Source: Chitinophagaceae bacterium (lineage in GTDB: Bacteria; Bacteroidota; Bacteroidia; Chitinophagales; Chitinophagaceae). From it: a DNA stretch of 34,460 nucleotides. The notes beneath the pieces were generated by a model that saw nothing but the letters and a program-made list of their open reading frames with translations, was not told where the DNA came from and did not search any database. Positions 1-5,995 of the stretch are shown here, in pieces. The position numbers were made by a program, and so were the translations under genes. The stretch covers positions 1-34,460 of the forward strand of contig JAGKWS010000035.1 of NCBI GenBank assembly GCA_021151685.1, in the 5' to 3' direction. Positions within the stretch are counted from its first letter, which is position 1. The number at the start of each line of letters is the position of its first letter.

Positions 1-1
1 G

Positions 2-685
2 TACAATATCCCGGCCACCCCTCCTCCATCGCCTACCCCCGAAGAACCACGCAACCCCGAAGAACCAATATTTAAGCCGGAAGATACTCAGGCAGAAAAG
101 GACGACCATACGGACAATGATACAGAGCCGGTATCGGAAAGCTACGATAAGCAGCGGAAAAAGGTTCGATGGTTGTTTACCGGTTTAGATGTGGTAGAAT
201 CCAACATCCTTGCTTTTGTCGCAATGAGTGACGACAAAAAGCAATTCCGAAACTCAGAGAATGACACCGAAGATTTACTGGACACGCTTACGGCCTACTA
301 TGACAGGATATTGAGCCTTATACCGGCATGGATTCCGTTCGTCATGGTGTTCTTTGGTTTGCAGTTCGACAAAATACGTAGGGCCATTAAACTACGTAGG
401 ACGGCCAAAGCAAACGCAGCAGCCAAAAACAACCCCGTAGTAGTAAACAAGGTACAGGCAGCAGCGGCAACAGAAGATGAAAAGCCACGGACAAACTTCA
501 AGATAAACAAGAAGGGCGAATACATCTACGACCGCTACGGTAAGTACCTCAAAGCTGATGAAACCCGCGAACTGGCCGATATAGCTGACATAGACCGCAT
601 ATTGGAAAGTAACAAACCTTCGGATGTGCAAGCAGCATTCAACCTCACAGACGAACAAATGAAACAAAAGGGCGTAGATATATAG
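2..685 (+). CDS. Putative phage/element membrane protein with proline-rich region, 5' partial
   Basis: The frame is open from base 2 to the stop at 683-685, so the true start lies left of the window; the TTG near 173 is only internal. The visible 227 residues begin with a Pro/Glu-rich stretch (several PTPEEP/NPEEP-like motifs, residues 3-25), then an acidic linker. One hydrophobic segment follows at about residues 103-122 (SLIPAWIPFVMVFFG core), then a basic flank (RRAIKLRR) and a roughly 100-residue polar tail. One membrane span with a charged cytoplasmic-type tail fits a structural or adsorption protein of a small phage, but I recognise no family. It ends 3 bases before the P-loop ATPase gene, so the two are probably co-transcribed. 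The function is unknown; coding status is well supported by the long open frame and tight spacing. Confidence 0.75.
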   Translation, partial: YNIPATPPPSPTPEEPRNPEEPIFKPEDTQAEKDDHTDNDTEPVSESYDKQRKKVRWLFTGLDVVESNILAFVAMSDDKKQFRNSENDTEDLLDTLTAYYDRILSLIPAWIPFVMVFFGLQFDKIRRAIKLRRTAKANAAAKNNPVVVNKVQAAAATEDEKPRTNFKINKKGEYIYDRYGKYLKADETRELADIADIDRILESNKPSDVQAAFNLTDEQMKQKGVDI

Positions 686-688
686 AAT

Positions 689-1276
689 ATGGCAGCAGTT
701 GGGCAACAGAGTTTTGCAAGGTTCAATATTGTTTGCGGTACCAATGGTACCGGCAAAAGTACATTTGTCAGCAAGGTAATCGCCAACACGCATCATCGTG
801 ATGTATTGGTGTATATCGAAGATATTGACACCTACGGCAATCCATTCAACTTGCCCACTGTGCCATTTTTCAAGTACAAGGGCGGCAAAGTCACCATTAA
901 TGCCGATGAAATAAACTTTGAAAGTTTCCTGACCGCTGTAGTGAAACAGTTTCGCAATGGTATGTTGGTGATAGATGAAGCAGGCATGTACAACATGTTT
1001 GCAGAGGGCAAACCGATACAACCCCTGCTAAACCTGATGAAGCAGCGAAGGAAATACAACATTGAAGTGTACTTCATTTACCATGGTTTGAGCGAAATAA
1101 ACGTGAAGTTGTTTAAGTGGACAAACAACCTCATTCTGTTTCACCAGACCGATGAATTTAAACATAAAGCAGCGGTAATACCGCGAATTGAAGAACTAAA
1201 AGCGGCAAAAGACCGCATTTCTAAACAGTACTTTTCCGGCAATGTCCACTATGCCGAAAGGGTGCAACTTTCTTAA
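689..1276 (+). CDS. P-loop ATPase, Zot/packaging-ATPase-like
   Basis: A 195-residue NTPase. The Walker A motif is GTNGTGKS at residues 17-24 and the Walker B strand is GMLVIDEAG at 91-99 with D96-E97. A segment rich in R/K (LMKQRRKYNIEVYFIYHG) follows, then a strand reading NNLILFH. This order (Walker A, hydrophobic strand ending in DEA, a ...HxxxxI segment, a late strand) resembles the N-terminal ATPase domain of Zot/pI assembly proteins of filamentous phages. It is also compatible with A32/P9-type genome-packaging ATPases of small membrane-containing phages. No C-terminal transmembrane helix is visible, unlike classical Zot; a neighbouring membrane protein could supply that role. It starts 3 bases after the preceding gene and ends 1 base before the next. 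ATPase identity is secure; the exact viral family is inference. Confidence 0.8.
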   Translation: MAAVGQQSFARFNIVCGTNGTGKSTFVSKVIANTHHRDVLVYIEDIDTYGNPFNLPTVPFFKYKGGKVTINADEINFESFLTAVVKQFRNGMLVIDEAGMYNMFAEGKPIQPLLNLMKQRRKYNIEVYFIYHGLSEINVKLFKWTNNLILFHQTDEFKHKAAVIPRIEELKAAKDRISKQYFSGNVHYAERVQLS

Positions 1277-1277
1277 C

Positions 1278-1547
1278 ATGACAACATTACAAGTATTTCA
1301 GACAGGGTACTACGTTATCAGTTTAATTGCTATACTGCTGTGTATGCCTGAACTAATTCGTCACATCAAGCCATTTCGTAGACGATACAAGCCTACCACC
1401 AGTGAGGTAGAAAACGATATTAACTACTGGGGGGCCAGAGTAATGGAGTGTGAAGAACGATTAGACCGACAGGAAAAACGATTGGCCAAAACAAAAATGA
1501 AACTGAATGAGACAGTCCAAAAGCTATCCGGTAGCAAAGACCAATAG
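1278..1547 (+). CDS. Small membrane protein with coiled-coil tail
   Basis: The ATG at 1278 lies one base after the stop of the ATPase gene and is preferred over an upstream in-frame ATG at 1242 that would overlap it. The 89-residue product has one N-terminal hydrophobic helix (about residues 9-27, YYVISLIAILLCMPELI), a basic stop-transfer flank (KPFRRRYK), and a heptad-like charged segment (about 50-80, EERLDRQEKRLAKTKMKLNE) expected to form a coiled coil. I recognise no family. Position directly after the ATPase and the single span suggest a virion or membrane-assembly component of the same element (inference). Confidence 0.7.
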   Translation: MTTLQVFQTGYYVISLIAILLCMPELIRHIKPFRRRYKPTTSEVENDINYWGARVMECEERLDRQEKRLAKTKMKLNETVQKLSGSKDQ

Positions 1548-1566
1548 CGGTATCATTCAGTTTGCA

Positions 1567-1872
1567 ATGACCGGATTAGATAAAGCTAACAATATTAACG
1601 GCAATCTAACCAAGCCATTGCCGGTAAATGACACAGGTATTGACCATGCTACGAATTGGGTGCAACACTGCATCAGGCTGATAGATACTGGCTGTACTGA
1701 TACAATTGCCGTAGACCGCATCAAAAGACGAGCCAAAAGAAAAGTTGACGATTATCTGAAGGTTCGGGCGTGGCTTAATGAAAACCAAGTACCCCATAAC
1801 GGGCAATGGATTGGCACTTACAATTGGGCAATCACATTAGTAGACAAAAACTATTTCGATGAAAAAGCCTGA
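1567..1872 (+). CDS. Hypothetical protein of the tRNA-Glu element
   Basis: A 101-residue protein read from the ATG at 1567. An in-frame ATG at 1507 would add 20 residues and overlap the preceding gene by 41 bases, so the start is uncertain. The sequence is soluble-looking, with a basic patch (RIKRRAKRKVDDYLKV) in the middle and an aromatic C-terminal part (WIGTYNWAITLVDKNYF). No transmembrane segment, signal peptide or recognisable motif is visible. Its end overlaps the start of the next gene by 14 bases, typical of compact phage operons. Function unknown; a nucleic-acid-binding role is conceivable from the basic patch but not demonstrated. Confidence 0.6.
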   Translation: MTGLDKANNINGNLTKPLPVNDTGIDHATNWVQHCIRLIDTGCTDTIAVDRIKRRAKRKVDDYLKVRAWLNENQVPHNGQWIGTYNWAITLVDKNYFDEKA

Positions 1873-2104
1873 TTGGAAAAATGTAACTGAGCTAAAAGAA
1901 AATGATAGATTTTCATTTAGCGAACGGAATAACAGAGTATATGTAGTAGATACAATACAAGTATCTGGAAAGCACATAACCATTCTGTATACCGGCTATT
2001 GGCGGGGCCAGCTTACAGGCTTTTCTATGCAATTCAAGCTATCGGACAAATTGATATATAAAGGCACAGGAACGCCTAAAAATTGGAGCGATAAAACTTC
2101 TTAA
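1859..2104 (+). CDS. Hypothetical small protein of the element
   Basis: An 81-residue protein starting at an ATG that overlaps the end of the preceding gene by 14 bases. The product looks like a small all-beta protein (alternating hydrophobic strands: RVYVVDTIQV, HITILYTGYW, KLIYKG) and has no signal peptide or membrane span. It is followed 5 bases after its stop by the next small gene. I do not recognise the family. Coding status rests on spacing in the operon and ordinary amino acid composition. Confidence 0.6.
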   Translation: MKKPDWKNVTELKENDRFSFSERNNRVYVVDTIQVSGKHITILYTGYWRGQLTGFSMQFKLSDKLIYKGTGTPKNWSDKTS

Positions 2105-2109
2105 TAAAA

Positions 2110-2298
2110 ATGGAAAGAATAACAGAAACATACATCGTACACACAAAGTATGGGCCGAATGTCATTGTAAAGACTGAAAAAGGCGACTGGTATCAGCAGC
2201 AGCACTGCACATTATGCCATGACGGAGGTGGAATTTTTGTCTGGCACCCTTTGGAAAAGAATGACGATGAAACCCCAATACCTGTAAATATAAATTGA
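2110..2298 (+). CDS. Hypothetical small protein of the element
   Basis: A 62-residue protein with beta-strand-like N-terminal half (ETYIVHTKYGPNVIVKTEKGDW) and a CTLCHDGGG segment giving a CxxCH arrangement. CxxCH is the haem c-binding pattern, but there is no signal peptide and the surroundings are phage-like, so haem binding is unlikely; a metal site or chance is more probable. It lies 5 bases downstream of the preceding gene on the same strand. Function unknown. Confidence 0.5.
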   Translation: MERITETYIVHTKYGPNVIVKTEKGDWYQQQHCTLCHDGGGIFVWHPLEKNDDETPIPVNIN

Positions 2299-2322
2299 TG
2301 CAACTGGTTAAAATAATGTGAT

Positions 2323-2493
2323 ATGAAAACACCACACAACTACACCGCCAACACCATTGTTGCCATCGTCATACTATTAATGGCTTGGCACATGCAAGCC
2401 AATGGCCGTAAAAATTGGGGCTGGGTGTTCTTTGCCGGTTTTACCTGCCATGTATGGTACAGAGTACCCACAAATGTCAACAAAAAGCCATGA
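2323..2493 (+). CDS. Very small two-helix membrane protein
   Basis: A 56-residue open frame from the ATG at 2323 to the TGA at 2491-2493. It contains two hydrophobic segments, about residues 9-27 (ANTIVAIVILLMAWHMQAN) and 32-47 (WGWVFFAGFTCHVWYR), separated by a short basic loop (GRKN). Its ATGA stop/start overlap with the next frame and its place in the string of small genes support it as real. Small proteins with this topology are common as minor coat, assembly or holin-like products in small phages; I cannot tell which. Confidence 0.55.
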   Translation: MKTPHNYTANTIVAIVILLMAWHMQANGRKNWGWVFFAGFTCHVWYRVPTNVNKKP

Positions 2494-2738
2494 GCAAACA
2501 GCAATTTTTAACACTGGTAACTGGACGTGATACCAGTACGCTACAGTCAATAATAAAACGCCTGAGAAACAGGAGTAAACCAAAAAAGCAATTCAAATGG
2601 CTAAGAAAAAAGAAAAAGAGCTATGCTCAGGGTACCGGGTGTTCCCGGACGGCACAAAATGCAAAGGCTGTTCAGACTGCGACAATGGCAAGTCAAAGAA
2701 AACAATTGCACAAGTATTCAAGGAAAACCACTCCCTAG
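2490..2738 (+). CDS. Hypothetical lysine-rich protein, possible -1 frameshift donor
   Basis: The ATG at 2490 overlaps the stop of the preceding gene (ATGA). The N-terminal 33 residues look like a normal small basic protein (MSKQQFLTLVTGRDTSTLQS...). From about 2597 the frame runs in parallel with the more protein-like cysteine-containing frame at 2597-2776, and its last 45 residues have shadow-like composition. Two A AAA AAG heptamers in register with this frame, at 2582-2588 and 2606-2612, would allow a -1 shift into the cysteine frame. The real product may be this frame, a frameshift fusion, or both. Confidence 0.4.
   Translation: MSKQQFLTLVTGRDTSTLQSIIKRLRNRSKPKKQFKWLRKKKKSYAQGTGCSRTAQNAKAVQTATMASQRKQLHKYSRKTTP
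2582..2612 (+). promoter_or_regulatory. Candidate -1 frameshift slippery sites (two A AAA AAG)
   Basis: Two heptamers A AAA AAG occur in phase with the frame that starts at 2490 (2582-2588 and 2606-2612). Both lie after the last stop of the -1 frame (2576-2578). A -1 slip at either would enter the open cysteine-containing frame ending at 2776. Lysine-rich coding could produce such heptamers by chance, so function is unproven. Confidence 0.3.
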
Positions 2739-2776
2739 TAGTTATTGGCCGTGGGAAAATCAGAAAGGGGAAATAA
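2597..2776 (+). CDS. Small cysteine-motif protein
   Basis: A 59-residue open frame from ATG 2597 to TAA 2774-2776, ending just before a terminator hairpin. The product is very basic at its start (MAKKKEKEL) and carries four cysteines as C10-x11-C22-x2-C25-x2-C28, a plausible metal-binding knuckle, followed by a short hydrophobic strand (HSLVVIG). It overlaps the frame at 2490-2738. It is either translated on its own or reached by a -1 shift from that frame. No family is recognised. Confidence 0.5.
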   Translation: MAKKKEKELCSGYRVFPDGTKCKGCSDCDNGKSKKTIAQVFKENHSLVVIGRGKIRKGK

Positions 2777-2778
2777 TC

Positions 2779-2809
2779 AAAATCGTGCGGCCTGTAACCG
2801 CACGATTTT
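2779..2809. terminator. Bidirectional terminator between element operon and integrase
   Basis: A perfect 12-bp inverted repeat (2779-2790 and 2798-2809; arms AAAATCGTGCGG and its complement) with a 7-base loop. The A/T ends of the arms supply T runs on both strands. It sits between the convergent element genes and the integrase gene, whose stop codon overlaps the right arm. Confidence 0.85.
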
Positions 2810-4037
2810 AGTATTTAATAAAATTGGTCTTTTCTAAATCTATCGTCTTGTGTATTTTATCCTGTAGGTATATTTCTGTCTGGGCAAAGCTGTGATGCTC
2901 CATGTGGTGCTGCAAAAATTTCAAATCAGCATTGGCATTCTCGTTTACAAAGTATTGGCTGCTTGTGTGCTTTAGAGCATACATTTTCTTGTTTATACCT
3001 AATCCTTCAATTACAACCTTACGCCATGTTTCAGCAGCACGTATAGATAGATTTTCTTGTAAGACCTTTCCCGGCATAAAGTCCGTATCAGAAAACAAAT
3101 AGGTATCAGCAGGTAAATTATCGTAACCAAAATCTAACAGCATTTCTTTGACTGGTTCCAAAAGCTGTTTGTAACGGCTTTTTCTGTTTTTCGTTGTTTC
3201 TCCCGATACATGTATTGTGTTTTTCTTGTAGTCAATATCACCTGCCTTTAATCTTACTGCATGGCGGGGCCTAATGAACTCATACGCAATGAATTTTGTG
3301 TATAGATAGAATCGAGGGTTATATGCCTTTAAAGCGGGTACTATGCGTTCAATTTCATCTATTGTTATGGGTGCAAATAGTGTACTGTCTTTTTCTGGTA
3401 AGAAATCTATATCCGTTAGAGGATTCTCGGTTATATACTTCAGTTTTTTGCGAATAAACTCAAACGTAGTTTTGAAGAAATTTATATAGTCGTTGATGTT
3501 TCTGTTTCCGCTCCCACATTCAGCTTTATAGTACATAAACTCGTGCCAGTGTTCAGCCGTGAATGTTTCAACAGCATTTCGGTGTAAATCATTGTCATTC
3601 AGCCATTTTGTGAATTGATTGACAAAGCTGCGATATACCCCCTCTGTACGCTTAGCCTTTCCCAGTACACGGATACGCAGGGCTTTTTCCAATGCAGATA
3701 CAATAGTTACTACCGGTTTGCTATCGGCCACCTCTGTATTTTCTACCTGTACGAGTTCTGGCCCCAGTAATTTGGCATTCTGATCTGGCGTTAAAAAATC
3801 ATTGTAACCTGCCGCTAACAAATGATTGATATGGTATATCAAATCATTGGCCACACGTTGGCGTTCTTGCAGGTCTTTAATTCGGTTAAGATTGAAGGTT
3901 CTACGAACCCGCTCCAACTTGCCGGTATTGGGATTGGTGTTGTACCAACAGATACGCCACATTGTCTTTTCTATAGACAATGTGGCGTTCTGGTAACTTT
4001 TCTGGTTTAACGTCATTCTGCCCATGTTTTTGTCCAT
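2808..4037 (-). CDS. Tyrosine recombinase (phage-type integrase)
   Basis: A 409-residue site-specific recombinase of the kind common in Bacteroidota elements. Residues 1-100 look like an arm-type DNA-binding domain, about 110-210 the SAM-like core-binding domain (FVNQFTKWLNDNDL...), and 225-409 the catalytic domain. Visible catalytic candidates are R256 (EFIRPRHAVRL), K283, H357 in the box-II segment MYALKHTSS, H381 (MEHHS) and the nucleophile Y390 (QTEIYLQ). The usual HxxR of box II reads Y353-A-L-K356, as I recall for other Bacteroidota integrases with a YxxKHT box. The gene begins 43 bases from the 3' end of tRNA-Glu, which is therefore the likely attachment site. Alternative in-frame starts are M5 and M8. 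It is transcribed toward the element operon and shares a terminator with it. Confidence 0.9.
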   Translation of the reverse strand: MDKNMGRMTLNQKSYQNATLSIEKTMWRICWYNTNPNTGKLERVRRTFNLNRIKDLQERQRVANDLIYHINHLLAAGYNDFLTPDQNAKLLGPELVQVENTEVADSKPVVTIVSALEKALRIRVLGKAKRTEGVYRSFVNQFTKWLNDNDLHRNAVETFTAEHWHEFMYYKAECGSGNRNINDYINFFKTTFEFIRKKLKYITENPLTDIDFLPEKDSTLFAPITIDEIERIVPALKAYNPRFYLYTKFIAYEFIRPRHAVRLKAGDIDYKKNTIHVSGETTKNRKSRYKQLLEPVKEMLLDFGYDNLPADTYLFSDTDFMPGKVLQENLSIRAAETWRKVVIEGLGINKKMYALKHTSSQYFVNENANADLKFLQHHMEHHSFAQTEIYLQDKIHKTIDLEKTNFIKY

Positions 4038-4061
4038 GTTTGTAATGACAGCCAGTAAAAT

Positions 4062-4080
4062 CGCGCCCTTATTGGGCTTG
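4062..4080 (-). other. Likely attachment-site junction / weak hairpin after tRNA-Glu
   Basis: This short stretch lies between the tRNA-Glu 3' end and the integrase start and holds a small stem (GCCC/GGGC with a five-base loop), possibly the tRNA terminator. If the element uses the tRNA 3' end, the attR/attL core should span roughly the last part of the tRNA and this junction. The matching copy would lie outside the window, so the core cannot be delimited here. Confidence 0.35.
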
Positions 4081-4153
4081 TAGCACGTACGGGAATCGAA
4101 CCCGTCATTCCTCCGTGAAAGGGAGGCGTCTTAGCCGATTGACCAACGCGCCA
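4081..4153 (-). tRNA. tRNA-Glu (anticodon TTC)
   Basis: On the minus strand the 73 bases fold as a cloverleaf. The acceptor TGGCGCG pairs with CGTGCTA through five Watson-Crick and two G-U pairs. The anticodon stem CCTCC/GGAGG encloses the loop CTTTCAC (anticodon TTC), and the T arm reads GGGTTCGATTCCC. CCA is not encoded. The 3' end faces the integrase gene, the standard arrangement for a tRNA used as an integration site. Confidence 0.95.
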
Positions 4154-4169
4154 TTCCGTTTTGGGATTG

Positions 4170-4199
4170 CAAAGGTACACATCGTTTTGAAATAACCAA
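4170..4199 (-). promoter_or_regulatory. Promoter of tRNA-Glu
   Basis: On the minus strand a -33 TTG (4197-4199) is followed after exactly 19 bases by the -7 box TACCTTTG (4170-4177). This matches the Bacteroidota sigma-ABfr consensus TTG-N19-TAnnTTTG. The tRNA begins 16 bases downstream of the box. Confidence 0.75.
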
Positions 4200-4230
4200 A
4201 CAAAAGCCCAAATAAATTTGCAACTTTTTT

Positions 4231-4354
4231 TTAGAGCCTGTTTAAGATCTGTTATTTGCGTTTATTATGAGAGTTGTTTTTGAGCGAAACGAACACATTT
4301 TGCAGCCAAAACAACCATAAGAATAGCAATGAAAAAATCTCAAACAGGCTCTTA
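4231..4354. mobile_element. MITE-like insertion with terminal inverted repeats
   Basis: A 118-bp segment (4234-4351) is bounded by inverted repeats GAGCCTGTTTAAGAT (left) and the complement of GAGCCTGTTTGAGAT (right), 14 of 15 matching. A direct TTA flanks each side (4231-4233 and 4352-4354), as a 3-bp target duplication would. There is no transposase gene inside. The TNA-type duplication resembles targets of some IS5-family elements (inference). It lies in the intergenic stretch 4154-4511, which otherwise holds the tRNA promoter and a decayed related block. Confidence 0.65.
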
Positions 4355-4379
4355 GCATAGATTTAAGTTTTTGTCTGCT

Positions 4380-4495
4380 TCCACATTGAAATAAGTTTTT
4401 GTGCGAAACAAGACATCTTACATAGCCATTTGAGACGGAAACTAATAGAAGTGGCCACTCAAAAAAACATAAGAAAAACAAAACTTAAACCAACT
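4380..4495. repeat. Decayed relative of the adjacent MITE-like element
   Basis: This block shares scattered stretches with the neighbouring insertion in the same order. TTTTTGTGCGAAAC at 4396-4409 matches TTTTTGAGCGAAAC at 4277-4290 at 13 of 14 positions. A TAGCCA/CAGCCA word follows, then CATAAGAA (4468-4475 against 4316-4323). The terminal repeats are no longer clear. I read it as an older, eroded copy. Confidence 0.35.
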
Positions 4496-4511
4496 CTGAA
4501 ATCGTTGAATA

Positions 4512-5738
4512 CTATTTCTTTAGCTGTGCCTTAAAATAAGGTACGCGTAGTGTAAAGGTAGACTTCACAGGCTTGCCACCGGTTTCTCCCGGTGTCCATT
4601 TAGGCATATTCTTTATCAGTTTCACAGCTTGCTCGTCACAGCCATACCCAAGGCCCTTCATCACACGATGGTCGCTTGTTGTACCATCTTCGTTTACAGT
4701 AAAGGTTACAATCACCATACCATTCACATTGTTCTTCACGGCTTCGTCAGTCATAGACACATTCTCTTTGAAGTATTTGTCCTGATCTACACCGGGTTTG
4801 GGTTGCTTTTCAGGCATAGGCAGTATATTGTTTTTTGCCATAGCAGCCTTCATCATAGAGTCTCTTTGAGCCATATGGCTTCCGGGCATCATGCCCATGG
4901 GCCGTGCGGCATCGGGCGGCAAGTTGTTCACTATTTTGCTCACCTTACCGTCGGCAAATGTCAACTCTACCAATACCCTACCCGAGTCGTTGCGATAATA
5001 CCAACTACCCACACGCACATCGTTTGCATAATGCATCTCCACGCATTTCTTGCCACTCTCGTAATAAGAGATTGCATCACCATCCCAATGAGCGTTTTTG
5101 CATAGACCATTTTCGGCCTCTGTAAACGATCTTAGGGCACCGCCACCCAACATCTTCATGTCCTCGTTCGAAGCGAACTGTATTCTACCTCTTTCCTGCA
5201 CCAGATTGCCCTTGGCATACATACTGCCACCATTCATCTTGCGGCTATAAAAAGAATCCAGTTCGGCATCGGTAAATGCTTTGTAAGACTGTTCCAAACG
5301 GAGTTTTCCGTTTTTGTGCCACCATTTCCACTTTCCATCGGCCATACCATTCACCCATGTGCATTCTCCTTCTTTTTCACCATTGTAGTACCAGTAGCTA
5401 AACAGGCCATTCTTGATGCCCTGTGCATAGGTGCCCATATAAGACTGCTTACCATTGTCGTAGTAAAAAGCACATTTGCCGTTATATATACGCTGTGGGG
5501 CCACATCTCTGTCCATCATAGGTCTTGTCCCCATTGTCATCACCATGGTTCTTCTGCGGTCACCGGCAGTATCAAAATTATACATGTCACGGCTATCGCT
5601 GTTTGGGTAGCCATACATAAATTCGCCTTCAAAGGCTTTGTTACCATTGGCATGGTTTAGTACTTTCTTTTGCGCACTGGCTGGCAATGCTGCACACAAC
5701 ATAAGGCTGGGTATCAGTAATTTCATCTGTATTTCCAT
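4512..5738 (-). CDS. Secreted MORN-repeat protein with TonB C-terminal-type domain
   Basis: A 408-residue protein. A signal peptide follows Met5 (MKLLIPSLMLCAALPASAQ), so the start may be 5726 rather than 5738. Two blocks of MORN-2/YwqK-like repeats (about 85-150 and 212-266, pattern YYxNGKxxxxGxYxxGxKxGxWxYW) are followed by a TonB_C-like domain at about 330-403 (GMVIVTFTVNEDGTTSDHRVMKG ... NMPKWTPGETGGKPV). The TonB_C segment in such Bacteroidota proteins lacks the membrane anchor and proline-rich spacer needed for energy transduction. A periplasmic or surface peptidoglycan/protein-binding role is therefore more likely than a true TonB. Databases often call such proteins 'energy transducer TonB', which overstates what is known. 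It is monocistronic; upstream 256 bases separate it from a divergent gene. Confidence 0.85.
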   Translation of the reverse strand: MEIQMKLLIPSLMLCAALPASAQKKVLNHANGNKAFEGEFMYGYPNSDSRDMYNFDTAGDRRRTMVMTMGTRPMMDRDVAPQRIYNGKCAFYYDNGKQSYMGTYAQGIKNGLFSYWYYNGEKEGECTWVNGMADGKWKWWHKNGKLRLEQSYKAFTDAELDSFYSRKMNGGSMYAKGNLVQERGRIQFASNEDMKMLGGGALRSFTEAENGLCKNAHWDGDAISYYESGKKCVEMHYANDVRVGSWYYRNDSGRVLVELTFADGKVSKIVNNLPPDAARPMGMMPGSHMAQRDSMMKAAMAKNNILPMPEKQPKPGVDQDKYFKENVSMTDEAVKNNVNGMVIVTFTVNEDGTTSDHRVMKGLGYGCDEQAVKLIKNMPKWTPGETGGKPVKSTFTLRVPYFKAQLKK

Positions 5739-5931
5739 TTTAGCAATTTGAATTATATTTCAATTCAGTTGTCCAAATTATACAAACAAACCCACATCAC
5801 AAAGCTATATCTACCAACACGGCTTTTCGGTTTGTGTGTGGCTGGTTCGGGTTAGTGTTGCCCTCTGTGGTTTGCCATTCCCCGCCTATTATAGCAGCAA
5901 AGGCTCAGGTCTATTTTAAACACAACTTTTG

Positions 5932-5939
5932 TACCTTCG
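5932..5939 (+). promoter_or_regulatory. Candidate -7 box of the aminotransferase gene
   Basis: TACCTTCG differs from TAnnTTTG at one position and lies 56 bases upstream of the ATG at 5996. No TTG is found at the expected -33 distance, so the assignment is tentative. Confidence 0.3.
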
Positions 5940-5995
5940 TCCGCAGTGTTTACATCTATTAAAGCACTACATAAGTAATATACAATTCAGCAATC

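Noticed and set aside
392..1021. 209-codon minus-strand frame across the element ATPase
   Set aside because: Antisense to two well-supported genes, cysteine/aromatic-rich shadow composition, no start context or motif.
2200..2230. CTLCH in the 62-residue element protein as a haem c site
   Set aside because: No signal peptide, phage-like context and a single short motif make cytochrome function very unlikely.
4242..4481. 79-codon minus-strand frame between tRNA-Glu and the MORN gene
   Set aside because: Lies across the MITE boundary and the decayed repeat; Cys/Phe/Ser-rich composition points to noncoding sequence.
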